Below are positions 39,912 to 50,627 of a stretch of 64,000 bases of DNA, piece after piece; the stretch's first letter is position 1, and each line of letters opens with the position of its first letter. The stretch comes from an uncultured Clostridia bacterium (GTDB lineage Bacteria > Bacillota > Clostridia > TANB77 > CAG-508): contig CAJFII010000008.1 of NCBI GenBank assembly GCA_904381285.1, positions 62,001 through 126,000 on the forward strand, written 5' to 3'. The notes under the pieces are model-generated. The model searched no databases and had not been told where the DNA came from. It saw only the letters and a list, made by a program, of their open reading frames with translations. The translations under genes and the position numbers were made by a program.

Positions 39912-40895
39912 ATGAAAAAGACAATAAAAAAGAAAGAAAAAACAAACAATAGCGGTATTACTCTAATAGCTCTAGTTATAACCATAATTGTATTACTAAT
40001 ATTAGCAGGAGTAACAATAAATTTAACATTAGGAGAAAATGGAATATATAGAACAGCAGAGCAAGCAGGAAAGAATTACACGCAAGCACAAGAGCAAGAA
40101 TTAGCAGGAATAGCTAATTTTGAAAATGAAATAAATAATATAATAGCAGGAACAGGAAATAACAGTGGGAGTGGAACAGACACACCATATGATACGGGAA
40201 TAGATGGAATCGGAGATAATAAAGACGGAATAGTAACATTTAGAGTGTTATATAATGATTCTACAAATGGATTGCAAATAATATCAGATAAAAATGTAGA
40301 AAATGTAACGTTAGGAACAAATGGAACAAATGATTTAGCAGCATGGCAATCATCAATGAATGATTATAATAATGCAATAACCACATTAAACCAAAAAGCA
40401 GAGAAATATGCAACAAGTAGCCAATATGCATTAGATGGAAGATGTGTAGGAAGTGTGCCAACAGTAGGAACAGATGGAAAGTTTAATGCAAAAAATACAG
40501 AAGTATCACAAACATATAGTATACCAGATGAATGGACATTGCCAAGTGGATGGAGTAGTATAGATACAGGATGTCAAAAATTGACAGATACAAATTATGA
40601 AACAGACCGAACAGCAATGCAAGCTATAGGAGAAGATATGTGGACAACAGGAGAGTATTACTGGCTAGCATCGCGTGATGTGATTTCTGATTCGTATTCT
40701 TGCGATTTCCGTGTGCGTTATGTGAGGACTAGCGGTGGCTTGAACAACAACGGCTTGTGCCATGTGAATTCAGATGGCTACACTAATGGCCTTTCCTATG
40801 GGAATGGTCTTCGTCCTTGTATTTCTCTAAGATCTGATATCAAAGTCACAGGAGGAGATGGAAGTGAAGAAACGCCATATGAGCTAGGAATATAA
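39912..40895 (+). CDS. Pilin-like surface protein with a DGR-type variable C-terminus
   Basis: 327 aa. Residues 1-45 are a prepilin-type leader and helix (NNSGITLIALVITIIVLLILAGVTI), cleaved after Gly. A Gly/Ser/Thr linker and helical region follow. From about residue 195 there is a compact domain ending in YYWLASR...GLRPCISLRSD. The 180 bases 40669-40850 change sharply in composition: codons CGT, GAT, TCT, TGC, AAC, GGC and GTG, mostly NNY, against AT-rich codons elsewhere in the gene. This layout (invariant frame YWLASR/GLRP with NNY codons between) is what adenine mutagenesis of AAY codons produces in diversity-generating retroelement targets. No reverse transcriptase or template repeat is in the window. 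Confidence 0.75.
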   Translation: MKKTIKKKEKTNNSGITLIALVITIIVLLILAGVTINLTLGENGIYRTAEQAGKNYTQAQEQELAGIANFENEINNIIAGTGNNSGSGTDTPYDTGIDGIGDNKDGIVTFRVLYNDSTNGLQIISDKNVENVTLGTNGTNDLAAWQSSMNDYNNAITTLNQKAEKYATSSQYALDGRCVGSVPTVGTDGKFNAKNTEVSQTYSIPDEWTLPSGWSSIDTGCQKLTDTNYETDRTAMQAIGEDMWTTGEYYWLASRDVISDSYSCDFRVRYVRTSGGLNNNGLCHVNSDGYTNGLSYGNGLRPCISLRSDIKVTGGDGSEETPYELGI

Positions 40896-40905
40896 AATAG
40901 TGCTA

Positions 40906-40965
40906 GCCGAGAAGGCCTCAGGACTTCTTGGCAAAGGAAATGTGCCATGCATCAAGCGTGGCACA
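40906..40965 (+). other. Two hairpins just downstream of the variable region
   Basis: Hairpin 1: GCCGAGAAG/CTTCTTGGC (9 bp, one wobble; 40906-40932). Hairpin 2: TGTGCCATGC/GCGTGGCACA (10 bp, one wobble; 40941-40965). Both follow the stop within 50 bases and keep the higher GC of the variable segment. No T-tract, so not terminators. DGR targets need a hairpin after the initiation-of-mutagenic-homing site, which these could be. Confidence 0.6.
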
Positions 40966-41008
40966 GGGCAAAAATGTACCATAAAGACAAGTAAGGTATG
41001 ATGTATGT

Positions 41009-41060
41009 AAAAGTATAGAAAAAATGGAAGTAAAAATCCATGAGATTCTATACTTTTTTC
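41009..41060 (+). terminator. Rho-independent terminator of the pilin-like gene
   Basis: AAAAGTATAGAA (41009-41020) pairs with 41046-41057, followed by more T. A small inner stem (TGGA/TCCA) lies in the loop. Confidence 0.7.
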
Positions 41061-41091
41061 TATTTTGTCAAAAACCGTCGAAAAAAACTCA

Positions 41092-41120
41092 TTGACAGAG
41101 TAGGAGAAATGTAATATAAA
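41092..41120 (+). promoter_or_regulatory. Sigma-A promoter before the Rpn pseudogene
   Basis: TTGACA (41092-41097), 17-base spacer, TATAAA (41115-41120). It now leads into decayed coding sequence. Confidence 0.6.
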
Positions 41121-41192
41121 TTAAGTATACTTAAAATAAAAATTAAATCAAAACAACTTATGTTCTGCAGAAATCAAAACAAAATCTTAATT

Positions 41193-41550
41193 TAGGAAAA
41201 GTCTATCCTAAGAAATTCACAAAAAGAAGACATATGGATAAAAGCATTAAAAGCAGAGGGGGAAAAAGAGATGGAAGAATTACTAAAAAATAACAAAGAA
41301 TTAAGGGAGATGAAAGAAGAACTAGAAAGATTATTATAGGGAAAAACAATTAAGAGATGAACTATCCAGAATAAAAGATGGATATATGAAGGGCATTAAA
41401 GAAGGAAAAAGGGAAGGAATTATAGAGGGAAAAGAAGAAAAGGAGAAAGAAATAGTTTTAAATATGCATAAAAACAATATAGATATTAAGACGATATGTA
41501 ATATAGTACAAATTACAGAAGAGGAAGTAAGAACAATAATAGATGAGTAG
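41193..41550 (+). pseudogene. C-terminal remnant of an Rpn/PD-(D/E)XK transposase-like gene
   Basis: Reading forward: KSILRNSQKEDIWIKALKAE... to ELERLL stop (about 41335), then in another frame YYREKQLRDELSRIKDG, YMKGIKEGKREG and a helical tail ending EEEVRTIIDE. The Lys/Glu/Gly repeat tail followed by a small helical domain is characteristic of Rpn-family recombination-promoting nucleases. The catalytic N-terminus is missing. This frame break is not at a CGG codon. Confidence 0.65.
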
Positions 41551-41583
41551 CATAGGAAAATTACTGGAAAATTCGAAAAAAGT

Positions 41584-41612
41584 TTGACAAGCAAGTAAAA
41601 ATATGATACAAT
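41584..41612 (+). promoter_or_regulatory. Sigma-A promoter of rplU-rpmA
   Basis: TTGACA (41584-41589), 17-base spacer, TACAAT (41607-41612). Confidence 0.8.
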
Positions 41613-41618
41613 ATCAAA

Positions 41619-41705
41619 CTGTAATCCGCTTAATTAAGGTGCTGAAAAGTTAATTAAGTTTAACTACCTAAATGTTGGGATTAGCGAGTATACAAAAAAG
41701 GGAGG
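41619..41705 (+). ncRNA. Ribosomal protein L21 leader RNA
   Basis: The untranslated leader of rplU contains CTGTAATCCGCT, AAGGTGCTGA and a pairing TAATCC...GGATTA, with an inner TTAATTAA(G) stem. It has the position and conserved pieces of the Firmicutes L21 leader, thought to be an autoregulatory site for ribosomal protein L21. Boundaries are approximate. Confidence 0.75.
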
Positions 41706-41714
41706 TGTACATAT

Positions 41715-42074
41715 ATGTACGCAATAATTGAAAGCTGTGGAAAACAATACAAAGTAGCACAAGGAGATGTTATATTTTTTGAAAAATTAGATGCTGAAGT
41801 TGATAAAAAAGTAACATTTGATAATGTTGTTTTAGTATCTGATGGAGAAAAAATAGAAATTGGAAATCCATATGTAAAAGGATTTAAAGTTGAAGGAAAA
41901 GTGCTAGCACATGGAAAAGGTAAAAAAATAATTGTTTTCAAATATAAACCAAAAAAGAATTATAGAAGAAAACAAGGACACAGACAACCATATACAAAGG
42001 TTGAAATTACAGCTATAAAGAAACCAGCTGCTAAAAAGCAAGCGGCTAAAGCTGAAGAAAAAGTAGAAGAATAA
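41715..42074 (+). CDS. rplU: 50S ribosomal protein L21
   Basis: 119 aa. [63 protein letters not shown] are diagnostic. An Ala/Lys/Glu tail extends it slightly. GGGAGG precedes the ATG. The usual L27 protease gene (prp) that lies between rplU and rpmA in Firmicutes is absent; only 50 bases separate the two. Confidence 0.97.
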   Translation: MYAIIESCGKQYKVAQGDVIFFEKLDAEVDKKVTFDNVVLVSDGEKIEIGNPYVKGFKVEGKVLAHGKGKKIIVFKYKPKKNYRRKQGHRQPYTKVEITAIKKPAAKKQAAKAEEKVEE

Positions 42075-42124
42075 TTTTTGAATGATATAAAAGGCATACA
42101 TAGTAAGGAAGGAGTGAGATTTAA

Positions 42125-42403
42125 ATGGCTCATAAAAAAGGTCAAGGTAGTGTTAAGAACGGAAGAGATAGTGAATCTAAGCGTCTTGGAGTAAAGCGTG
42201 CTGACGGACAATTTGTTCTTGCAGGAAATATTTTAATGAGACAAAGAGGAACTCATATACATCCAGGAACTAATGTAGGAAAAGGTAGTGATGATACTTT
42301 ATATGCATTAGTAGATGGAACAGTAAAATTTGAAAGATTAGGTAGAGACAAGAAAAAAGTAAGTGTTTACCCAGTTGAAGAAGTAGCAAAAAAAGAAGCT
42401 TAA
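42125..42403 (+). CDS. rpmA: 50S ribosomal protein L27
   Basis: 92 aa. Starts [24 protein letters not shown], i.e. the mature form. The cleavable N-terminal extension (ending FF before A-x-KKG) that most Firmicutes L27 carry is not encoded. AAGGAAGGAG precedes the ATG. Confidence 0.97.
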   Translation: MAHKKGQGSVKNGRDSESKRLGVKRADGQFVLAGNILMRQRGTHIHPGTNVGKGSDDTLYALVDGTVKFERLGRDKKKVSVYPVEEVAKKEA

Positions 42404-42410
42404 ATATATA

Positions 42411-42440
42411 AAACAACTCCTTTAATGGAGTTGTTTTTTT
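42411..42440 (+). terminator. Rho-independent terminator after rpmA
   Basis: AACAACTCC/GGAGTTGTT stem, six-base loop, T-run. Confidence 0.9.
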
Positions 42441-42506
42441 TAGTAAACTAGAGTATAATAGAAATACTTATTATTAAATTTTTGTTAAGGAAGGATGATT
42501 GAAATT

Positions 42507-44809
<2,303 letters not shown>

Positions 44810-44832
44810 AAATTAAAATAAAAATAAAAAAA

Positions 44833-44883
44833 ATAAAAAAGTTCAAACTTTTGTTTGACTTTTTTATTTTTTTATGATACCAT
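44833..44883 (+). terminator. Terminator of obg overlapping the lexA promoter
   Basis: AAAAAAGT(T)CAAAC pairs with GTTTGACTTTTTT (loop TTTT), then T-rich tail. The right arm holds a -35 TTGACT (44855-44860); with 17 bases spacing the -10 would be TACCAT (44878-44883). The apex CAAACTTTTGTTTG is also a 14-bp palindrome. Confidence 0.6.
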
Positions 44884-44914
44884 AGTGACAAATAAAAAAG
44901 GGAGTGATAAGTCT

Positions 44915-45571
44915 ATGAATAAAAAGGGATCAAGTGAACTAAATAAAAGAGAAAAAGCAATATTAAAATTCATTGAAAAACAAATAACATTAAATGGTTA
45001 TCCACCATCAGTTAGAGAAATTGGAAAGGCAGTTGGCTTAAAATCAACAGCAACAGTACATGGATATTTGGCAAAACTAGAAGAAAAAGGTTATATAAAG
45101 AAAGAATCACAAAAAGGAAGAACTCTAAAATTATTAAAAGGTGGAGCAGGAGAAGATAAAAACCAAACAACAATGAAAGAATTCTATTCAGGAAAAGAAA
45201 TGGTAGAAGTTCCAGTAATAGGAAAAATAACAGCAGGAGCACCAATATTAGCAGTAGAAAATGTTACTGATACATTTCCAATACCAATAGATTTCGTTGG
45301 AAATAGTGAATCATTCATGCTTACAGTTAGAGGAGAAAGCATGATAGAAGCAGGTATATTGGATGGAGATTATATTTTAGTAAGAAAACAAAACACAGCC
45401 AACAATGGAGAAATTGTAGTAGCATTAATAGGAGATGAGGCAACAGTAAAAACATTCTATAAAGAAAAAGATCATATTAGATTACAACCAGAAAACTCTA
45501 CAATGGATCCAATTATTGTACCAGATTGTAAAATACTAGGTAAAGTTAGTGGCGTGTTCAGAAAAATGTAA
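44915..45571 (+). CDS. lexA: LexA repressor (SOS regulator, S24 family)
   Basis: 218 aa from the ATG at 44915 (GGGAGTG 8-9 bases upstream; an in-frame ATG 60 bases earlier lies inside the terminator and is rejected). N-terminal winged helix ([34 protein letters not shown]), self-cleavage site Ala-Gly in [11 protein letters not shown], catalytic Ser in RGESMIEAG and Lys in [11 protein letters not shown] relaxed palindrome AAACTTTTGTTT over its -35 may be an autoregulatory operator; no strict GAAC-N4-GTTC box is visible. Confidence 0.95.
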   Translation: MNKKGSSELNKREKAILKFIEKQITLNGYPPSVREIGKAVGLKSTATVHGYLAKLEEKGYIKKESQKGRTLKLLKGGAGEDKNQTTMKEFYSGKEMVEVPVIGKITAGAPILAVENVTDTFPIPIDFVGNSESFMLTVRGESMIEAGILDGDYILVRKQNTANNGEIVVALIGDEATVKTFYKEKDHIRLQPENSTMDPIIVPDCKILGKVSGVFRKM

Positions 45572-45576
45572 GTGTA

Positions 45577-45605
45577 TTGAAAAATTTATTTAAATTTGAT
45601 ATAAT
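45577..45605 (+). promoter_or_regulatory. Sigma-A promoter of the 76-aa gene
   Basis: TTGAAA (45577-45582), 17-base spacer, TATAAT (45600-45605). Confidence 0.75.
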
Positions 45606-45663
45606 AATACATAGTTTATACATTTAACCTTGCAATTAAAATCAATAAGAAGGGAGAAAAAAT

Positions 45664-45894
45664 ATGTATGTATTAGAAATCGAAACTAGAAACAAACTGA
45701 AAAGAATCGAAAATCCCAGGAAAGCTCGGATTTTAGACTTGATTTTTACAGATTGTCTTCAAATTATGGATAATGATGGAAAATGGCATACAATATGTAC
45801 AGGATGGATAGGCGGATTAAGAGGACAGATTCTGATAATGCAAATAAATGATGCAATAAAACGAAAAGAAAACCAAATATATATCGACCTATAA
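45664..45894 (+). CDS. Small basic protein of unknown function
   Basis: 76 aa, AAGGGAG before the ATG, its own promoter and a strong terminator, so it is a real transcription unit. Basic N-terminus (RNKLKRIENPRKARIL) then WHTICTGWIGGLRGQILIM. No family recognised. It carries one in-frame CGG (codon 22), and CCC/AGG codons, unlike the conserved neighbours; possibly acquired. Confidence 0.55.
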   Translation: MYVLEIETRNKLKRIENPRKARILDLIFTDCLQIMDNDGKWHTICTGWIGGLRGQILIMQINDAIKRKENQIYIDL

Positions 45895-45903
45895 ATCCAT
45901 AAC

Positions 45904-45939
45904 AAAACCTCGGAAATTTTGAAATTTCCGAGGTTTTTG
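45904..45939. terminator. Strong bidirectional terminator
   Basis: 16-base complementary arms AAAACCTCGGAAATTT / AAATTTCCGAGGTTTT, between the 76-aa gene and rpsI. Confidence 0.9.
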
Positions 45940-45951
45940 TTTATTTTCATT

Positions 45952-46359
45952 TTATCTTTTACTAAATTGTGGAGCTTTTCTAGCTTTTTTAAGACCGTAT
46001 TTTTTTCTTTCTTTCATACGAGGATCTCTTGTTAAGAAACCGTTAGCTTTTAATTCTGGTCTATATTCAGCATTTGCTTCTAGTAAAGCTCTTGCTATAC
46101 CATGACGTATTGCACCTGCTTGACCAGTATATCCTCCACCTACTACTTTACAAATAACATCATATTTAGCAAGTGTGTTTGTAACTGTTAATGGTTGTCT
46201 TACAATAACTTTTAATGTTTCAAGACCAAAGTATTCATCAATACTTTTTCCGTTTATTGTAATAACTCCAGTACCTTCTACTAAACGAACTCTTGCTATT
46301 GAACTTTTTCTTCTACCTGTACCATAGAACATTATTTTTTCTGATTTTGCTTTAGGCAT
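45952..46359 (-). CDS. rpsI: 30S ribosomal protein S9
   Basis: 135 aa. [38 protein letters not shown] and the C-terminal [25 protein letters not shown] reaching the P-site tRNA are diagnostic. It is co-transcribed with rplM 22 bases upstream. Confidence 0.98.
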   Translation of the reverse strand: MPKAKSEKIMFYGTGRRKSSIARVRLVEGTGVITINGKSIDEYFGLETLKVIVRQPLTVTNTLAKYDVICKVVGGGYTGQAGAIRHGIARALLEANAEYRPELKANGFLTRDPRMKERKKYGLKKARKAPQFSKR

Positions 46360-46381
46360 TTAAATTTCCTCCTTAAATTTC

Positions 46382-46816
46382 TTAGAATTCCCATTTTTCT
46401 GGTTTTTGTGCTTGGTTTTCATGTTCGCTACCAGCATATAATCTTAATTTTTTAACCATTTGTCTTCCTAAACTATTGTGAGGAAGCATTCCTTTTACTG
46501 CAAGCATTAAAGCTTTTTCAGGATTTTTATTTAACATATCTCTTGCAACTGTTTCTTTCATTCCTCCAATATATCCAGAATGATGTCTATAAATTTTTTG
46601 ATCTAATTTATGACCTGTTAAAACAACTTTTGCACAGTTAATAATAATTACATGATCACCTACATCTAAATTTGGTGTAAATGTTGGTTTGTGTTTTCCT
46701 CTTAATAATTTTGCAGCTTCTGTTGCAACTCTACCTAAAGGTTTTCCTTCTGCATCAATGATATACCATTTTCTTTCAATTTCACCTTTTTTTATACTAT
46801 ATGTTGTATTATTCAT
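46382..46816 (-). CDS. rplM: 50S ribosomal protein L13
   Basis: 144 aa. [30 protein letters not shown] and the C-terminal [21 protein letters not shown] are diagnostic. GGAGGG precedes the ATG. The 46817-47028 region upstream contains a GC-rich patch (TCTCCCCGGTGG on the minus strand) that may belong to an L13 leader RNA, but I could not fold it convincingly. Confidence 0.98.
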   Translation of the reverse strand: MNNTTYSIKKGEIERKWYIIDAEGKPLGRVATEAAKLLRGKHKPTFTPNLDVGDHVIIINCAKVVLTGHKLDQKIYRHHSGYIGGMKETVARDMLNKNPEKALMLAVKGMLPHNSLGRQMVKKLRLYAGSEHENQAQKPEKWEF

Positions 46817-47028
46817 GGTAATAAATACCCTCCATTCATTATTTCTATATGTATATTATATAAACATGAATTAAACCACCGGGGAGAAGTTTAAAACTAG
46901 TTTATACAATAATGCTTAATTATTCTATTACAAAATTAATAAAAAGTCAATATTTAGCGAAGAATTTATTTACATTTATATAAAAACAATGTTATAATCA
47001 AAATGAGTGTGAAAGGATTGATGATTAA

Positions 47029-47859
47029 ATGAAAATAAATTTAAGAACTATCATATTTGGAATAATAATTATTGTTTGTGTATTTGCAGTGAATTTTGCT
47101 GTGTATTGGCAATTTTTTAGAAATACAGAAAATCCACAAACAGCTGATAATACTATTAGTACATCACAAGAAACTGCACAATTAGAAGATAACTTTAAAA
47201 ATATATTTGAAAATAGATTAGATTATCAAGGATATGATGTAAACACAACAGGAGTACTTAAAATTGATTCTTCACAAGATTTAATTTATACATGGGTAAC
47301 AAAAGAAAGCGTTGTTGAAAATAAATATGATTTAGATTTAAATATACCAAGAGTAAATATATCTAATACATCTGTAGAAAAATTTAATGAAAAAATAAAA
47401 GAATTATATGTAGATAAAGCAAATGATATTATTTTAAATGCAACTAATAATACAATTTATACAGTTGAATATATGAGTTATATAAATACTAATATTTTAT
47501 CATTAGTAATTAAATCTACATTAAAAGAAGGCAACAATCCTCAAAGGGTAATTATTCAAACTTATAATTATAATTTAAGCACAAACGAAGAAATTACATT
47601 AAAGCAAATGCTAGAAATTAAAGGATTACAAGAAAATACTGTAAAAAATACAATAGTAAATAAAGTACAAGAGGCGAATAGAGAAGCAGAAGACTTAAAA
47701 AATTTAGGATATAATGTATATGTAAGAGATTTATCAAGTGAAATATATGAAATTGAAAATACAGAAAACTTCATATTAGGTGCTAATAATTATTTATATA
47801 TTATTTATCCATATGGAAATTCAAATTATACAGATGAAATGGATGTTATAGTATTTTAA
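47029..47859 (+). CDS. Membrane-anchored DUF3298-like protein
   Basis: 276 aa: one N-terminal membrane anchor (residues 8-28), then an extracytoplasmic domain. The pattern VNISNTSVEKFNEKIKELY..., YMSYINTNILSLVIKS, RVIIQTYNYNLSTNEEITLKQML, and a C-terminal FILGANNYLYIIYPYG fits DUF3298/PdaC-like domains fused to cell-wall enzymes or alone. No enzymatic residues identified. Monocistronic with a strong terminator. Confidence 0.65.
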   Translation: MKINLRTIIFGIIIIVCVFAVNFAVYWQFFRNTENPQTADNTISTSQETAQLEDNFKNIFENRLDYQGYDVNTTGVLKIDSSQDLIYTWVTKESVVENKYDLDLNIPRVNISNTSVEKFNEKIKELYVDKANDIILNATNNTIYTVEYMSYINTNILSLVIKSTLKEGNNPQRVIIQTYNYNLSTNEEITLKQMLEIKGLQENTVKNTIVNKVQEANREAEDLKNLGYNVYVRDLSSEIYEIENTENFILGANNYLYIIYPYGNSNYTDEMDVIVF

Positions 47860-47870
47860 TAATAAAAATA

Positions 47871-47900
47871 AAAAATCGGCTATTTAATAGCCGATTTTCG
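47871..47900 (+). terminator. Rho-independent terminator
   Basis: AAAATCGGCTA/TAGCCGATTTT, 11-bp stem, five-base loop. Confidence 0.88.
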
Positions 47901-47966
47901 AAAATAAAAGGGGATGTTTAAATATAAGAAAATCTCTAAATCTCATAATAACATTTCTTATATTTT

Positions 47967-48003
47967 AAAGGGAGTATATGGAGTAACAAATATACTCCCT
48001 TTG
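47967..48003 (-). terminator. Terminator of htrA
   Basis: AAAGGGAGTATA pairs with TATACTCCCTTT (12 bp, 12-base loop), downstream of htrA on the minus strand. Confidence 0.75.
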
Positions 48004-48082
48004 CATGTATATATAATATAAGATAAATTTGTCCATTTTGTGAATAAAAAGTGTAATGTTAGAAAATTAATTATTTTTTTAC

Positions 48083-49315
48083 TTAAGGTTGTTCTGCAAG
48101 TGTTAAAGTTATTTCAATTTCTTGACCATTTCTATTTACTTTTAATTTCATTTCGTCTCCAATTTTATGAGAATTTTTAACTTCATTTAATTCATCCATA
48201 GTAGTGATTTTTTTACCATCTGCTTCAATAATTACATCTCCGACTTTTAAACCTGCTCTTTCAGCACTAGAAAAATCTTCGATTTCTTTTACATATACAC
48301 CAACTACAAGTTTATTAAATTCTGCTGTTTTTTCATCTAATTCAATTCCGGTAATACCAATATAAGGTCTTTTAACTTTATTATATTGAATTAATTGTTC
48401 GTAAATATCAATAGTTGAATTTATTGGAATAGCAAATCCCATACCTTCAACATCATTTCCAGTTAGCTTTAATGTATTTATACCAATAACTTTTCCTTCA
48501 GAGTTTACTAAAGCACCACCACTATTACCAGCATTAATTGCAGCATCTGTTTGAATTAAAGTATATTTTTTTCCATCAGAATCTGTAACTTCTCTGTTAA
48601 CAGCACTAATTACACCACAAGTAACACTACTTTGCATACCTAAAGGATTACCAATTGCCATTGAGAATTCACCAACTTTTACGCTATCAGAATCACCAAG
48701 TTCGGCAGCTGTTAAGCCGGTTTTTTCTATTTTTATAACTGCTAAATCTGTTTGTTCATCAGTACCAACAATTTTTGCTTCATAAGGTGTTTCATCATTA
48801 TATAGGTATACTGTAACTTTGCTAGCTTCTGCTACTTCATAAAATGAGTTATTAGAAGTAGAATTAACAATATGGTTATTAGTTAAAATATAACCATCTT
48901 CACTTATAATAATTCCAGAACCTTCAGCTGTAGATGTTCCACCTTTTGAAAATACAGAATTGATAGAATATTCAACTTGAATACCAACAATAGATGGTCT
49001 TACTTTATTTGCAACATTAACTGCTACATCATTATAATTAGATAAAGAAACTTGTGTTAAAGTTCCATTATATGAACTACTATTTTCAGAACTTGAACTA
49101 GAAGTAGCAACAGAAGAATTATTACTTCCAATAAGTTTTTCTTTTATTTCAGGAACACCAAAACAAGTTCCTATTACAAGAGTTGTGCCTAGTATTCCAG
49201 AACAAAATGGTAATAAAATACTTTTTCCAAAATTTCCTTTTTTCTTTTTATTTTCATTTCCAGAGATATCAACTACTTTATATTCAGTAGATTTATTATT
49301 TGTATTATCTTCCAT
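48083..49315 (-). CDS. htrA: HtrA/DegP-like membrane-anchored serine protease
   Basis: 410 aa. Cytoplasmic head, one membrane helix (about residues 28-50), Ser-rich linker, trypsin-like domain with His in ILTNNHIV, Asp in TDLAVIKI and Ser in NAGNSGGALVN, then one PDZ domain (ERAGLKVGDVIIEADGKKI). It degrades or refolds misfolded proteins outside the membrane. Monocistronic on the minus strand, divergent from the pseudopilin gene. Confidence 0.95.
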   Translation of the reverse strand: MEDNTNNKSTEYKVVDISGNENKKKKGNFGKSILLPFCSGILGTTLVIGTCFGVPEIKEKLIGSNNSSVATSSSSSENSSSYNGTLTQVSLSNYNDVAVNVANKVRPSIVGIQVEYSINSVFSKGGTSTAEGSGIIISEDGYILTNNHIVNSTSNNSFYEVAEASKVTVYLYNDETPYEAKIVGTDEQTDLAVIKIEKTGLTAAELGDSDSVKVGEFSMAIGNPLGMQSSVTCGVISAVNREVTDSDGKKYTLIQTDAAINAGNSGGALVNSEGKVIGINTLKLTGNDVEGMGFAIPINSTIDIYEQLIQYNKVKRPYIGITGIELDEKTAEFNKLVVGVYVKEIEDFSSAERAGLKVGDVIIEADGKKITTMDELNEVKNSHKIGDEMKLKVNRNGQEIEITLTLAEQP

Positions 49316-49496
49316 TTAAAAAACCTCCAAACTACATTTAATATATCCTAAAACACTATAATAATACAATAACTTTGTGAATTGTATGTGAAAAAAATAT
49401 GGAATAATAAAATAAAATTAAATTTTTGTTGAAAATAATTTTATTAATATATATAATAAAGATGGAATATTAAAATAAGCTTAAAAGGAGAAAAAA

Positions 49497-49967
49497 ATGA
49501 GTGTAAAAAAAGAAAAAGGAATTACATTAGTTGCATTAGCAATTACAATAATTGTACTTACAATTCTGGCTTCGGTTACATTATATGTAGGTACTAATAT
49601 TATAAAAAGAGCAAATCTTCAAAATATTAATACAGATATGATGTTAATTCAAGCAAAAACAAAAACAATTAAAGAACAAGCAAGTTTTAATAAAGATGAT
49701 ACACTTTATAAAGGAACTGTTGTAAGCGAAATATCAGGAAATAAAAATATAGATAATTTGATAGAGCAAGGAATAATAGATGATCCTAGTAAATATTACC
49801 TACTTACAAGAGTAGATTTAAATGAAATGGGCTTATCAAAAATAAATGTGGGTAAAGGATATGCTGTGAATTATGAAACAGAAGAAATAATTTTTGTACA
49901 AGGTTTTGAACATGATGGAAATACTTACTATAAATTATCAGATTTAAAAAATTTAAAGATTGAATAA
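49497..49967 (+). CDS. Pseudopilin-like protein with prepilin-type N-terminus
   Basis: 156 aa. KKEKG|ITLVALAITIIVLTILASVTL is a class III (prepilin) leader: short basic leader, Gly-1, hydrophobic helix. Position +5 is Ala, not the usual Glu. The rest is a small soluble head (YYLLTRVDLNEMGLSKINVGKGYAVNYET). No other pilus assembly gene lies next to it; rnhB follows at 12 bases. Confidence 0.8.
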   Translation: MSVKKEKGITLVALAITIIVLTILASVTLYVGTNIIKRANLQNINTDMMLIQAKTKTIKEQASFNKDDTLYKGTVVSEISGNKNIDNLIEQGIIDDPSKYYLLTRVDLNEMGLSKINVGKGYAVNYETEEIIFVQGFEHDGNTYYKLSDLKNLKIE

Positions 49968-49979
49968 AAGGAAAAAGAA

Positions 49980-50612
49980 ATGAAAGAAAAAGAATTACAA
50001 AGATTACAGAATTTAAAACAAATAGAAGAAGAAATATATAACAAGAACTCTAATATAGAATATATATGTGGAATTGATGAGGCAGGGCGTGGACCACTTG
50101 CAGGACCTGTTGTTGTGGCAAGTGTTATTATGCCAAGAGATTCAATGATAGAAGGAGTAAATGATTCTAAAAAAATTTCTGAGAAAAAAAGAGAAGAAAT
50201 ATATCAAAAAATAATAGAAGAAGCAATTAGCTATGGAGTAGGAATAATTGATCAAGATAAAATAGATGAAATTAACATATTAAATGCAACAAAACTTGGA
50301 TTAACTACATCAATAAAAGAATTAAAAGTTAAACCAAATATAATTTTAGTAGATGCATTAAAAGGAATTGATACATTAGGAATTCCATATGAATCAATTA
50401 TAAAAGGTGATGCAAAAACATATTCAATCGCGGCAGCATCAATAATAGCAAAAGTGACCAGGGATAGAATAATGAGACAATGGGATGAAATATATCCTAT
50501 GTACGGTTTCGAAAAACATAAAGGATATGGAACAGCTGCACATATTCAAGCAATTAAAGAATATGGACTATGTCCTATTCATAGGAAAAGCTTCACAAAG
50601 AATTTTATATAA
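49980..50612 (+). CDS. rnhB: Ribonuclease HII
   Basis: 210 aa. Removes misincorporated ribonucleotides and RNA primers. ICGIDEAGRGPLAGPVVVASVI (catalytic Asp-Glu), NDSKKISEKKRE, IIKGDAKTYSIAAASIIAKVTRDR and KHKGYGTAAH are all present. Confidence 0.97.
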   Translation: MKEKELQRLQNLKQIEEEIYNKNSNIEYICGIDEAGRGPLAGPVVVASVIMPRDSMIEGVNDSKKISEKKREEIYQKIIEEAISYGVGIIDQDKIDEINILNATKLGLTTSIKELKVKPNIILVDALKGIDTLGIPYESIIKGDAKTYSIAAASIIAKVTRDRIMRQWDEIYPMYGFEKHKGYGTAAHIQAIKEYGLCPIHRKSFTKNFI

Positions 50613-50627
50613 ATAGGAGAGATATAA

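Noticed and set aside
41193-41550. Frame break in the Rpn-like remnant as another programmed shift
   Set aside because: There is no CGG at the break, the N-terminus is missing and the gene is clearly decayed.
44855-44914. Upstream ATG extending LexA by 20 residues
   Set aside because: It lies within the obg terminator/lexA promoter, and the LexA fold begins after 44915.
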